A DNA stretch of 64,000 nucleotides from Prunella strophiata (taxonomy: Eukaryota > Chordata > Aves > Passeriformes > Prunellidae), in assembly GCA_036583965.1 (NCBI GenBank), contig JAZBQD010000022.1:2600001-2664000 (forward strand). Direction: 5' to 3'. Shown one piece after another: positions 27,326-39,270 of this stretch. Position 1 is the stretch's first letter, and every line of letters starts with the position of its first letter. The position numbers were made by a program, and so were the translations under genes. Below the pieces are notes generated by a model. The model was not told the origin of the DNA. It was given only the letters and a program-made list of their open reading frames with translations, and ran no database searches.

Positions 27326-27441
27326 CGCCTGGCCATCGCCAAGGAGTTCGGGGACAAGGCGGCCGAGCGCAGAGCCTACAGCAACCTGGGCAATGCCCAC
27401 ATCTTCCTGGGCAGCTTCCACGTCTCTGCTGACTACTACAA
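27326..27441 (+). CDS. GPSM1: GPSM1 exon: TPR6
   Basis: Acceptor TGTCTGCTGCAG ends at 27,325 and donor GTGAGT begins at 27,442. Residues 209-246, plus a split Lys codon, encode RLAIAKEFGDKAAERRAYSN and the LGNAHIFLGSF helix pair of TPR6. The exon is GC-rich, with several CpGs, unlike its flanks. A 2-kb minisatellite ends only about 20 bp before the acceptor, so the branch point must lie in or at the edge of the array. Confidence 0.96.
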
Positions 27442-27849
27442 GTGAGTGCCAGGGGCTGTGGCAAGGGAGTCCTGAGCTGTGCCAGCCACCCCTCAGCTCC
27501 AGGGGCTGTGACAAGGAAATCCTGAACTGTGCCAGCCACTCCTCAGCTCCAGGGGCTGTCCCCTCTGGGAATCCTGAACTGTCCCTTCTGGGAGTCCTGA
27601 GCTGTTCCCTCTGGGAGTCCTGAGCTGTCCCAGCCAACCCTTTATCTCCAGAGGCTGCTCTGGGAGTCCTGAGCTGTTCCCTCTGGGAATCCTGAGCTGT
27701 CCCAACCAACCCCTCAGCTCCAGGGGCTGTGACAAGGGACCTGGGGTGGCAGGGCTGTTCTGGTGGTGATGCAGGGTGTTACTCTCAGGGGTGACCTCCC
27801 TGTGGCCTGGCACTGACCAGGGCTCTTGGTTCCCCCCTGTTCCCTGCAG
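27442..27849 (+). other. GPSM1: GPSM1 intron, 408 bp, mostly degenerate repeat
   Basis: Short intron with donor GTGAGT and acceptor TTCCCTGCAG. About 285 bp of it is the degenerate tandem repeat listed separately. Confidence 0.9.
27452..27736. repeat. Degenerate tandem repeat
   Basis: Longer units contain CCCCTCAGCTCCAGGGGCTG and shorter units about 24 bp long contain GGGAGTCCTGAGCTG. They are interleaved and diverged. The array starts about 10 bp after the exon donor. Confidence 0.8.
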
Positions 27850-28005
27850 GAAAACACTCCAGCTCTCCAGACAGCTCAAGGACCAAGCAGTAGAAGCCCA
27901 GGCTTGCTACAGCCTGGGGAACACTTGCACACTGCTTCAAGACTATGAGAAAGCCATTGAATACCACCTGAGGCACCTGGTGATAGCACAGGAGCTGGGA
28001 GACAG
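27850..28005 (+). CDS. GPSM1: GPSM1 exon: TPR7
   Basis: Acceptor TTCCCTGCAG ends at 27,849 and donor GTAAGG begins at 28,006. The first base completes Lys247. Residues 248-298, plus a split Arg codon, cover KTLQLSRQLKDQAVEAQACY, then the LGNTCTLLQDYEKAIEYHLRHL repeat. A Cys stands where mammalian AGS3 and LGN have Tyr in the NT(Y)TLLQDYE motif; it is a conservative-size change in one helix. The upstream intron is 408 bp, of which about 285 bp is degenerate repeat. Confidence 0.96.
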
Positions 28006-29623
28006 GTAAGGGAGTGCCTCAGGTGAGGGTGGAGAGCCCTGAGCCTTCTCTGACTTCTGCTCTCTCTTGCTGGGGTTAAGCACCAGGGATGTGTGTGCTT
28101 GAAAACCATTAGAAATCCCTGGGCAGCCAGTCCTTAGTCCAATCATCTGTCAGAAACTTGACCTGATTCACCTTTCTCGTGTCACTCACACCTGGAGATT
28201 GTGCCCTCAGTGCTGTGTCTGTGTGGGCTGAGTGAGATTTCTGGCAAGAGCTACTTCAAGAAAATGCATCTTGCTCAGTGCCTTGCAGTGGCTGCTGCTG
28301 TGTTGTCCCATGGAGGGCCTCGAGGGAGCTCCTTTATGTTCACAAAAGTTGTATTTTCCTTACCAGCTGTGTGTTTAGGGCACACAAGATGTGCCACTTT
28401 GCCCTGTTGCTCTGGGTTGGTGCTGGAAACCTCCATGTACAGATGATGTTGCATAGAGGGCATGCAGATGATGTATCTTGGTCTTGCTCCTCGTTATTTA
28501 GGAGGCTCGGCCTTTTAATTTTTCTTAAATTTTAATTTTTTTTTTTTTTGAGAGGTTAATTCCTTTTTCCTGGCTATTCTGATCCTGAGCCCTCCTGCAG
28601 CTGCAGTGACTTTGCAGCCAGCAGGTTCAGCGTGGTGCTGGGTTCCCTCGGAGCCTGGGTGTCCTCCACTAGATGGAGCAGGGACATCAGGATGGGAGAG
28701 CTGTGCCACCCCCCGGGCAGCCTGTGCTCAGGGCAGGCACAATCCCACCCCAGGGTGAATCATGCTGTGGGGGTGCAGCCTGTGGGCTCCTGCATTTCTG
28801 GGAACACACCCTGTGAGCAGAAGGTATTGAACAGGGTGACAAGAAAAACGGTGAAATGCTGATCAACCCGCCCAAACCTCTGAAAAGGGAGTTGCAGTCA
28901 TGCTGAACCTCCCCCTGCGCCCCCAGGTGCTTTTTTTATCCCTTCTCCCCCCACATCTGCTCGTTTGCAGAGCTGAGCAGGCTCTGGGGAGCAGGAGGCT
29001 CTGCCTGCTCCTGCAAGCAGCTGCTGGAGCTCCAGGGAGCCAGGCTGGGGCTCTGGGCTGCACAGGGCAGGCTCCACATTCCCCTGCTTCCCCTGCTCCT
29101 GAAAACCAGCAGCAGTGCCCTGGAGACCTGGTGGAGCTCTGTCCCTGTCCTCTGCTGGGTGCAGTTCCCTGCTGGGTGTTCCCCTGGTGATGGGGCTCAG
29201 CTGGAGCTGCTGCCTGCCTGCAGTGTTCCCTCCTTGCTGGTTCAGCTCAGAGCTGGGTGCTGCATTCTCTCTGTGCAGCTCTGAGAGGAGCCCTGGCTGT
29301 GTGAGGTGGAAGCTGGGCAGGCAGCTCTGGCTTCTCCTCTCAGGCTGGGGCTCACAGTGAAGCCAAAACCATCCTGGCCCTTGCTGCAGTGCTTCATTTT
29401 GTCCCTGTGGCTTCAGTCCTGCTTCCCAGGCTGTTGTTCATCCCCAGCTCCTGCTGAGCTCAGAGTGAGAAGAGTTTAAGATGTCCAGCATGCCTTCATT
29501 TTCCAGTGTGGAGCCTCTGTGGGGGTGGAAGCAGAGCAAGGAGCCTGGCTGGCAGGGCTCTCCAGAAGGCCCTGCTGGGCTTTGCCCAGCATTTCTGTGG
29601 TGTGACAGTTTCCTGTCCTGCAG
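28006..29623 (+). other. GPSM1: GPSM1 intron, 1,618 bp
   Basis: Unique sequence apart from a T/A-rich patch near 28,515-28,551. No RNA gene or exon was recognised. Confidence 0.9.
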
Positions 29624-29732
29624 GGTGGGAGAAGGAAGAGCCTGCTGGAGTCTGGGAAATGCCTACGTGTCCCTGGGGAGCCATGAGCAGGCTTTGCACT
29701 TTGCAAGGAAACATCTTGAAATCTCCCAGGAG
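29624..29732 (+). CDS. GPSM1: GPSM1 exon: TPR8
   Basis: Acceptor TTTCCTGTCCTGCAG ends at 29,623 and donor GTAAGA begins at 29,733. The first base completes Arg299. Residues 300-335 encode VGEGRACWSLGNAYVSLGSH and then the helix ending HLEISQE, which is the last full TPR. It ends in phase 0. VGEGRACWSLGNAYVS matches the mammalian AGS3 wording. Confidence 0.96.
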
Positions 29733-32159
29733 GTAAGAGAAGCTGGTGCAAACCAGAGGGAACCTGAGACCCCTGGTGGGAGCAAGGCTAGTTTTATGCC
29801 AATAAGTTATATTGATGCTCTCACTGCTCTGGAGAGCTCTCTTCTCTCTGTGCTGGTGTCCTTAGGAAATGCAGAGCTTGGCTGGAAAACTCTCTTGATG
29901 GGAGGCTCCCAGCCTTGCCCATTCATTACAGCAAGTGTGTGAGCTGTGCTTTGGGTGAGAAAGGATCTGGGGGCTTGTCCCCTGGCTGGCCAAGGTGCTG
30001 TGCACCAGCACAGTGCAGTCTCCAGTGTGTCAGACCCCACTTTGCTGAGCACAGGGAGATCCCAGCTGAGCTGGAGCTGCAGTGTCTGGTGCAGTGGGTG
30101 CTGTCCCTGGATGCACACAGCCTGCAGCCAGCCCTGTGCCACTGCCACCCCTCTGGGGAATTGTGTGTGCAGTTGCTCTGGGTTCACCTTGGCCTGGCCC
30201 AGCTCTCTGCAGCTTTCCTGCCATTTTCAGGTGGCTCAGAGGTGCAGAAAGCCAGAACTCCATTGTTTGCTCTTTCCAGTGTGTTGAGGAAATCAGCTGT
30301 GGCCTCTTTAGTCTTCCCCAGATGAAGAAATTGCCCTCTTGAAGCACTAATTGAAATCACCATCTGTAAGTGTGCTGGGTGTTCTCCTGCCTGTCTGTTA
30401 GGTTGGCTAAATCTCTGAGTAGGGCTGACACATCAGCCTAATTACAGATTTAATTATACTTATCAGACACACTGAAGAAATACTGTTCTTTGGCCCTGCA
30501 CATTTTAGGACTTTCCCAGCTCTGCTCAGGCTGGGGCTGAGTCCTCAGAGCCCTGGGAGGATCAGCCCTGGTGTTCCTGGGGCTTTGGGGGTGGAGGGGA
30601 GCCCCAGCAGGGTGGGGGTCCCAGTGTTGTCATTGCAGGGTGCTGGCTGTGGCTCCAGCTGTGTCAGGAGTGGTTGTGGCAGATGAAGTCTCTCCCCATC
30701 ATGAATTATGGAGCAGTGCAGAGAGTGTCCCTTTGACAAGCACCAGGATTTTGGCCAGGAGAAACCTTGTGGAGTTCAACCTTTTCAGGCTGATGTTCAT
30801 AACTCACTTCCCATCACCTTCTTCCCAACAAAAATCTAATGGTGGCATTTGAACCCAAATGAAACCAGCTCAGGGTAACCCTACTGGAAGCTGCTGCAGG
30901 TAGATCACAGGTCACTCAGAAAATCCCCCTGGAATAAAAGGTGTGTACCTACAAACCCTGGCAGCTGCCCCAGCTCTGGGCCACTGCTCTGGAGTACTTT
31001 TGTCATCTCAGAGTGCAGCTCCTGGAGGCTGGGGGCAGGAGTCAGGGCTCTGCTGTGGTGTGTGTGGCAGGTCCTGCCCGGGGTCACTGTCCTGCCCTTC
31101 TGCTCCTGGTTGTTAACAGGGCTTTGGAGATGATCTGAAATGAGTGGAAGTCAGGAAAGCACTTAATAAATGAGCATCAAGGACTGTAAGACCTAACATG
31201 GACATAGTAATTTCTCTGGAGATGATGTCAACAGCAAATCTCCTGTAATTGGCAGGGGGATTTATGCCTGGTGATAAGCCCTTTGATCTGCCTCCCTTTA
31301 CTGGAGCTTGGGGCTTTGTCATAAATAATGTGGGGATTTATGGGTTTGTTCCATGCTGCAGTCTATGGCAGGGGACACAAAAGAGCTGTTGCCAGGCATT
31401 TAACAGGGGTTGGCCTCTCCAGGGGAACAGCCAAGGTCTTCCTCTGAAGATTAGAGGCTGTTTCTGGGTGACCTCTGTGTGTCCCCTGGTGATGTGCAGC
31501 ACAGCCCTTCTCTGGTTGGGTTAAACTTTGAGGAGGATCCAGTGCTGTGTCCCTCAACTCCTCCTTTTAAGTAGCAGGAGCTGTTGGACAGATCTCTGTC
31601 CAAACATGTCACATCAGCTTCCTTGGCCTCAGGCCAGCAAGAGGTGGGAATTGGGGAAAATGGGGACTTTTGAAAGGATTCTTGGAGCATTGTGTGGGTG
31701 GATCACTAGGAACAGCTCGAAGTTGTATGGCTGTGAGCCAGGAGAGAAGGGCTCCCAGGGCCCTGGTGTGTGCCCACGTGGCTGATGGCAGCGTGGTGTC
31801 TGGTGCTCAGTAACTATGGAAATACTTGAGGAAGGGGGCTGGGAGTGCCAGGGCTCTGTGCCAAGCCATGTGTGGCTACAGGACAGCCCAGACATGCCCA
31901 TTTAGGCTCAGCTCTGTGGCAGTGGGCGAGCTGAGCCCTCTCAGTGCCTTGCACTGAGCTGCAGCACAGCGAGCACAAACCCCAAATTACCCCTGGGGAA
32001 TAATTCTGGAGAGCTGTGCAGTCTCTCAGGTGTCTCCAAGCTCTCTTTTGGCTGTCTGTGTTTGATTTTTGGGGTGGGACTGGCAAACCCTTGGCTGGGG
32101 GCTGTTTGCTTGGGGCACCCCATGCCTTTAACCAGTGCCCTGTTGGTTTTCTGCTGCAG
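29733..32159 (+). other. GPSM1: GPSM1 intron, 2,427 bp
   Basis: Unique sequence with no repeat family recognised. It ends with TGTTGGTTTTCTGCTGCAG. Confidence 0.9.
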
Positions 32160-32286
32160 ACTGGGGACAGGAGCGGGGAGCTGGCAGCCCAGGTGAACAT
32201 GGCCCAGCTCAGGGCAGCCCTTGGCCTGGGCCCTGGGGAGGAGGACGTGCCTGCAGCTCAGCCCTACTCTGGCTACGAGGCACAAG
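32160..32286 (+). CDS. GPSM1: GPSM1 exon: end of TPR superhelix and start of linker
   Basis: Acceptor TTTTCTGCTGCAG ends at 32,159 and donor GTGAGT begins at 32,287. Residues 336-377, plus one base of Gly378, begin TGDRSGELAAQVNMAQLRAALG, the capping helix after TPR8. They continue into an acidic, low-complexity linker (GPGEEDVPAAQ) ending YSGYEAQ. The capping helix aligns with GDR(H)GELTAR-type sequence in mammals, and the linker part is divergent, as usual for this family. The following intron is 11.1 kb. Confidence 0.93.
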
Positions 32287-35200
32287 GTGAGTTCCTGGGC
32301 TTTTGGTGGTGTTGGAAGTCTCAGGAGTTTAGGTGGTGTGGGGAGGGGAGGGCGTTTGCAAGTGGGCAGGAAATACAAATTCCAGAGCAGAGTAAAGCTC
32401 TGGAGAGAGTGCCTTCACCACAAAGGGATGTTTGCTCTGTGCTTTCCACAAGCTGCAAAGGCAGGGAAGGATCCCCAAAAAAGGGCACAGAAGGAGTTAA
32501 TGGAATTAATCTGCATTGGGAATGAAATTCCATGTGCCGTGCAGCAAACCAGCTTTTGTATCTTTTAAGCTCTGCAGGGCTCTTTTCTCTGATTTGACTG
32601 ATACCTGAGGCTTTCAGGAGTGACTGGCAGGGATTTTGGCTGCTCTTGCTCTAGTTAGCACCAATAACAAGCCCAGGGCAGGGGCTGGGGGTAGGTTGGG
32701 ACCATCAGCACTCACTGGGTGACATCTCACCCTTGGAGCACCTGCAGCAGTGCTGAACATGGAGAGAAGATGTGGCAACACTTGGTCACAGCAGCCAGAG
32801 TGGCTTTACTGGGCTCTGGGTCACTCTGCCTGTGCTGCCAGGGATCAGGGGGGCACAGACAGGTCCCCACAGCTGCCAGCCTCACCTGGCACTGTCCTGG
32901 CTCTACCCACTGCAGGGTGGATGCCTGGCACTGGCACTTGCAGCTGGCAGCTCAGTGCTGGGCAGAGTTATTAATTCACACACCCTGCAGTCCCAGGAGG
33001 TGTGCACTGATTAAATGTGACCTTGTGGCACGGGCACATTGCCCTGTGGGTGGCACTGACGTGGAGGGGATGATGCTGGGGCTGAGGCACTGTGCCCTGG
33101 AGGGGAAGGAGAGGCTGGCTCTGTGTGTGCCCTGTATTGATCTCCTATTGATAACCTGCTACATCAGAGCTGGAGCTTCTCCTGGGAATTGGGGCTGTGA
33201 GGGAGCCAGCATGTCCTGCCATGCCCCACTGGAGCTGAGCTCTTGCCTCAAATGCTGTGGGGGCCACAGCAGCTTCCCCAGGCTCCCTTTGCACCTCATC
33301 TCCTGTAACTCCTGCAGAGCCCATGCCTGGCATCTCCTCAGGGGCTTCCTCCTGGCAGGTTACTGTGAAAGGAGAAGAGGAATGAACCTCAGCCTTGGTG
33401 CTGTGTCTGGGTCAGAGCAAGTGTGGATGTGGCCCATGGGCTGCCCAGTGCCCTCTGGAGATCCAGATGTGCTGTGTGAACATCTGGAGCCAGCAGTGGT
33501 GCTTCTGCCAGAGCCTTGCAGGTCTGTGTGTGTGAGATCCCTGGAGATGGGACAGGGCTGAGCAGCTGCAGACAGGGCTCTGGAGGTTGCAGTGACCCCA
33601 TTAATCCCTTTAAACTCACATTCCCAAGGCTGGGGCTGTTTGTGGAGAGAAGGACAAAGTGTTCTTGGGAGGAGCACCAGCAAACAGCTGGGATTTGCAG
33701 TGCAGGGAGAGAAGGATCTTGGAGAGCAGATTCCCCTCTCCAGGTCCTGGGAATCTGCTGGGGAGGTAAAAATCAGCTCTGAGTTGGGCTGGGGCACAGG
33801 GAGGGAGTGTGGGGTCACACCTGGCTGAGCTCTCAGTGCTTTGCAGGTGGGGAAGGGGCTGGCCCTGTCACAGGGGGATGTGCAGGGGGCACAGCCTGTG
33901 GAGAGGAGCCTGACTCCTTGATTTCTCCTTGGCTTTTATCCTTTTCAGCTCTCTTATTCTGAACTTCATGGAGGATGAGAGGCCACCAATGTGTCTCTGA
34001 GCCCTTGAGGGGAGGGAGATGTATTTAATGGCTGCCAGAAATTTTGGTACCCTCCTGTGCACCTATTAAATGATTAGAAGAGCATCATTATTTATATTAT
34101 TAATAGCAGCAATTTCCAGCCAGAGGAACATCTGTTTCTGTAATAGAAGGCAGGTGAGAGAATTGAGGATTTGAGTTGGCTTCTGAACCAGCCATGCCTT
34201 TTGATGTTGACAAATCTCATGGTGAAGAGAGCTTTCCTTTCTTTTTTTCTACTCAGATTCTTTCTTCTGCCTAAGGTTACAGAATGGATGAGTGTTCCTA
34301 AGGATGCTAAAACCTTTCTGATTATCAGGCAAACATGATAAAACACATCAGTTTCATCAGGCAGATACAATAAAGCTTCCCAGCAAAGGCTGGGCCAGGT
34401 TTTCACTGAGGATGTCCTTCACAGGTTCCTTCTTGGTCATTGCCCTTCCCTGGGCTCTGGGGGTGGGAGGAGTGCCTGATGTTTCCCTCTGCTGTTCTGG
34501 CTCCCCTTGCTGAGCTCTTGATGATTTTAATTAATATTCTGAGAGTATTTGGATGTCAGAGGACAAAGCTGGAGGCTGGGGAAGTGGGGCAGTGCTGCAG
34601 AAGTCTTGTGAAAGCAGCGACCTTGTTGAGAAAGGCAAACACAGAGAGCTTAAAGCAACAAACTGAAGGAAGCTGGAGAGGAGCTGCAACACCAAGTAAA
34701 TAAACAGGGGCTGGGTTTGCTTCTGCAAACAACCAAAAATGTGGCCCTGAATAAATCTCCTTCTCTTTCACACACTGCAAGCTTAGAGTTGAGCATTGGG
34801 AGGCTTTGCCTTTGGAGAGAAGTGAAGGACTTCTCTGTGGGGTTGTTTTTAGGGGTGAAGGCAACCAGGGTGAGAATCAGCACTGGGAGATGTGCTGGGG
34901 TGCAGCCAGACAGCACTGGTGCCCTTCTCCAGAGGAGCTGAAGCTGCAGATCTGCTCTGTGAGGAGCAGAGCTCCCAGCATGGACTGGGAGCACCGAGCT
35001 GACCCCTCCTGACCCAGCCTGGCTGGGGATGCTGCCCCCATCCTCTGGGAGAGGGGAGCACAGGGACAGGGATCCCCCAGCACCCACGGGCTGGGGGCAG
35101 ACAGGAGCCCTGGCCCCCTCTGTACCTCCCCACAGTGAGAACTGGCTCTGGGCTGCTTCTCTTGTGCAGCTCATCAGCCTCAGCCATCACTGCTGGCAGC

Positions 35201-38200
35201 AGCAGAGTCAGGAGACACGAAACAACCTCTGCTGGCAGCTGGGAGTGGGTGGGAGGGAGGGCTGCAGGTGCTCCAGGAGGTGTTGGCGTGGGGATGCTTC
35301 CAGAGCTGGCTGCTGGCACAGTTCCTGTGCTGTTTGCAGGGCACAGGCACCACTGCCCTGCTGTGCTGGGTCTGAGGGCAGGGAGGGACTCAGCCTGAGC
35401 CTGACTGGAGCAAACCTGGAGTACAAGGTGGTTTTACAGCTCTGAGTACTTGCTGTGATGTTGGGCACATCTTTGGTTTCAGTTTCCCCCCACACATGCA
35501 ATGGGCATCAGCTTTTCTCTAGCCAAGGCTGGAATAAAGCTTGTTTACAGGTAAAGCCTTGTCAGTTTGGGTCAGAGAATGAGCCTGATTCCCCCTCTGC
35601 TGATCTGCTGGGAAATGGTAGGCACGAGGCTGCCCTGCTTGTCTGCTGTTCCAGAGGCTCCATGCTGGGAATTCTCATCCCTGTGTGAGGCAGCCCTGCT
35701 TCAGGTTGTGTTCTGCAGTGGGCACAACACCCCACTCCTTCCTGAGCACTGCTCAGCTCTGTGGGGCTTTGACTGTGGGGCTCTGCATCCTCAGTGCAGT
35801 TTGGAGCTCATCTCTTCACAGGAATCTTTGAACCCTTGGATCAATCAGACTGGAATAGAAAAAAACTCTGCTTTTATGTTTTCCAGCCTGTTTGTTTTTG
35901 TTTGTTTGCTCGCTTTAAATATCTTTGAAGTACCTAAAAAGTGTTTAGGGCTGATAAGCCAGGCAGGATTGACCATCCCTGTGCTGATCAAGCAGGGAGG
36001 AGGTGATGCTGCTCCCCCTGCCAGCCTGTGCCTGGGGCTGGGATGCTGCCCAGCCACAGGGATGTTCCTTCCCTGCAGAAAACTGTCAGCTGGGAGCTGT
36101 GGCCGTGTGAGAGCAGCATCTTGCTGACAGTGGGCCAGCCCTGCTCCCTCAGGCTGTGATTTCACTGTCTGGGAAGCATTTGCCTTCCCTCGGGGTCACA
36201 TCCCCAGCACAGACCCTGCCCTGTCCCTACCAGGCACTGAGTGCAGCAATTGTGAAAGTGCTTAGTGCTAAATATCCTCAGCTCCATTTGATTTTTCCCA
36301 GGAGCTGATGGGCTGCAGCTCAGCCTTTTTTTTCCACTGTGAAAATGAAAGCCTGAGGCTGTGCTGGTTAATTGTACCTGCTGAGGTGGGGGGTGATGGA
36401 TGAGGTGCTGCAGAAGCAGAGTGGCTTTTGGCCAAGGGGAAGGAAGGGTTGGTGCTCTGGTGGCTTTGCTGTGCCCCAGCAGGTGCTCACAGGGAGGGCT
36501 GGGGCAGATATTCCCTTGTGCCTGCAGGAAAGGTGTCCAAAGGACCTGTCTGGGGTGGCCCTTCAGGAGAGCTGCTTCCCAGAGGGATTCTGCACTGAGG
36601 ATTCAGGACTTCTCAAAGGTGCCTCCTCTTTATAATGAGTTTTTTTTCTGAATCCTCTGCTGTTACAGCTGTGAAGTCATTCCAGCAGCACTGGTGGGGG
36701 GGATGAACATCTGAGTCATTTGGATTTTAAACTCAGTAATTTAGCACTCACTTCAGACTGCCCCAGTATTGGCTTTAGGAAGTTTTAAAATACTCTTCCC
36801 AAGTATTTAACGTTCCTCTCTCACCCTGCTGTGTACATGAGCCTCCTTCCCAGCATTGGTGTAAAATCCAGCAGGAGTTCTTGGCTCACAGCAGAGGAAA
36901 TGCTCCAGGACTGGAGAAGATGATGTTGTGCTACTGAAATTTGTTTTATCCTGATGCCAGGGGAGATGGCAAGTCTGGAAAAGAGGATGAGGAACAGGCC
37001 AATTCTTCAAGCCTGTGGCAGAGAAGGCACAACGTGGCTTGTGGCAAAGCCATCCATTCAAGATTAAATCTCTTGTTGTGGGGAGGGAGAACTTGTTGGA
37101 AATCCTTGGTTCTGGGAAGGCTGAAGCTCCCTTTGGCTGCAGTTCCAGACTCCAGCAGCACTCCCAGCTCTGCTGTGCTCTCTGGTTCCTGAGTGCAGTT
37201 TTCCTTGCTAGCTGCTGGGTAGGAAATGCTCTGGCTGTGCTGCTGCTCTGCCCTTAGGAGCAAGATTCCTCTGCTTGCTGTGCCTTTTGTGCACAGAACA
37301 GGAAAAGAGAAGAAGGAACTTCTCTTGCTTGTCCAGCTGGAATTTCTTTTCTTCTCTTAAAACTTTCTGTATAGATGGCCACGGTGTGCTTTGGCATTGC
37401 TCTGAGCAGGGCAAGGCCAGACCCTGAGCAGAGTCCCTGTAATCTCTGGGGTGACCTCAGGACCATTCCCTGGCAGGGATAAGCCAACCCTGGCTTAGCA
37501 AAAACCCCTGGCAGAGCCCAGGAGCCCAGTCCAGCGTGGGCAGCATGTTCCAGGAGCTGCTGGGAGCTGGGGCTGCTCACTGCAGCACCCAGGAGGAGGG
37601 ATCAAGCACATTCCCCCTCTTTTTTAGAGGATTTTACTGTGGGTGTTTGATGGCTGCTGAGCAGACACGTGGCTGCTCCTTCTCTGCCCTCCCTGAGTCA
37701 GTCTGGAGGACAGAATCGTGTCCTTGGGCTTGTCTGGCTGCTGGAGATGTTGCCCCTGTTAATTATTGCGTGTCACTTTTTGCTAAACCCTGGTTTTGAT
37801 CTCTGCTTGCTCAACACCAGCTGATAATGGATGGTGGGAGGTCATGAGACTCTGCTGCATCCTGGCAGGGAAAACCCTGCCCTCAGAAGCAAGGCAGGTG
37901 TTGCTGCCAAGTCCATCACACCTCTATGGAATCAGCCCTGGGGCTCTGAGCCTCCTCCCTGCCTGCTCCACCCGGTTCAGTTGATCTCCCAAAGGATCCT
38001 CCTGTCCCCACAACTGTTCCTCTCTGGAGCAGACAATGCCTGGGGGGGTTTATGGTTACACGAGGCTGAGCCTGACACAGCCCAGCCTTCCCACAGCCTC
38101 CAGGCTTGTCTTTGTCAAGTGTTTCAGGGTTGGGTGCTCAGGTGTTTTCTGCAAATACCCCTCCTAAATATTTCATTCTTTGACCTGAATTGCTGATGTT

Positions 38201-39084
38201 TTATTTGCAAATCACCCGTGGTTAGAGAAAAGCTAATGCCTATTGCACATCTGGGGGAAAACTGAAATCAAAGATGTGCCCAGCACCACAGCAATTACTC
38301 AAGAGTTGTAAGGCTACAAATAAGATCCTCTTGTATTCCAAGACTGAAGCTTTCCTACGTTGAGTTTACTCCTACTGGGGGAAATAATTAACAAATAAGA
38401 AAAAAAAAGTAACTCTCTTGTGCCATTTCTACCTGCAAGGAGGACTCTTTTTCCAGGTTTTACCATGTCAAGGCTCTTTGGCCAGTGATGCACAGCACCT
38501 CCTCATTCCCTCTCCCCATCCAAGGAGCCTCTGTGGCAGCTGCTCACCCTGAGTGCAGTCAGCAAATGGCCCCAGGGCTCTGGGTGCAGCGTGGCTGTGC
38601 AGCACTGCTGTTATTTCTGTTATTTCTGTTCTTTCCAGCCCCTTGCTCAGCTGTCAGACTGGATTGTGGAGATGCAGAGCTGGGGTGACACGAACACAGA
38701 GCATCTTCTGTCAGATCAGCCAGACAAGCATCTTGATGCAAAGGGAACTCTCTGTGTTGCCACATATTGTGTGCAGCTTTTCTAAAGGAACAGTTTTGCC
38801 ACTGAGGAGAAAACTGCAGGATTCTTGTTCTGGAGCAGGGCTTTGTTGTGCTCAGGGCCTGTTGGGAGGTTGAGATTTGCTCTGGATAGAGCTCATCAGT
38901 GCCTCCCAGCAGAGCAGGGATCATTCCTATCCTTGTGATTCCCAGTTCTGTATCCTCAGACACAGAAGGACCCAGAGCTGTTGGGATTCCCTGGTCCTTC
39001 CCTGCCTGCAGGACCAGGGTGAGCAGATGGCCCTGCCCATGGATGGGCACACAACAGCTTGGCACCAGCATTTTATGGCCCAGC

Positions 39085-39270
39085 CATCGTAAATGACTGA
39101 TATTATTTGCTTTCTCTATTTAGAGAAAAGTATTGTTCTACCCCAGTAGCAACTGGGAAAACAAATGCCACCATTTATCAGGCGAGTGCTGACAATAATA
39201 GAGGTCAAGTGGACTTATAGTGCCAGAACCCATTATGTGTTTGAAGACTAATTAAAGCCTTAAATGAGAT
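39085..39270. promoter_or_regulatory. Candidate conserved non-coding block
   Basis: An AT-rich, unique, repeat-free block inside the 11-kb intron, with TAATTAAAG, ATTATTTGC and CCATTTATC motifs. It lacks a reading frame. The suggestion rests on composition only. Confidence 0.25.
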
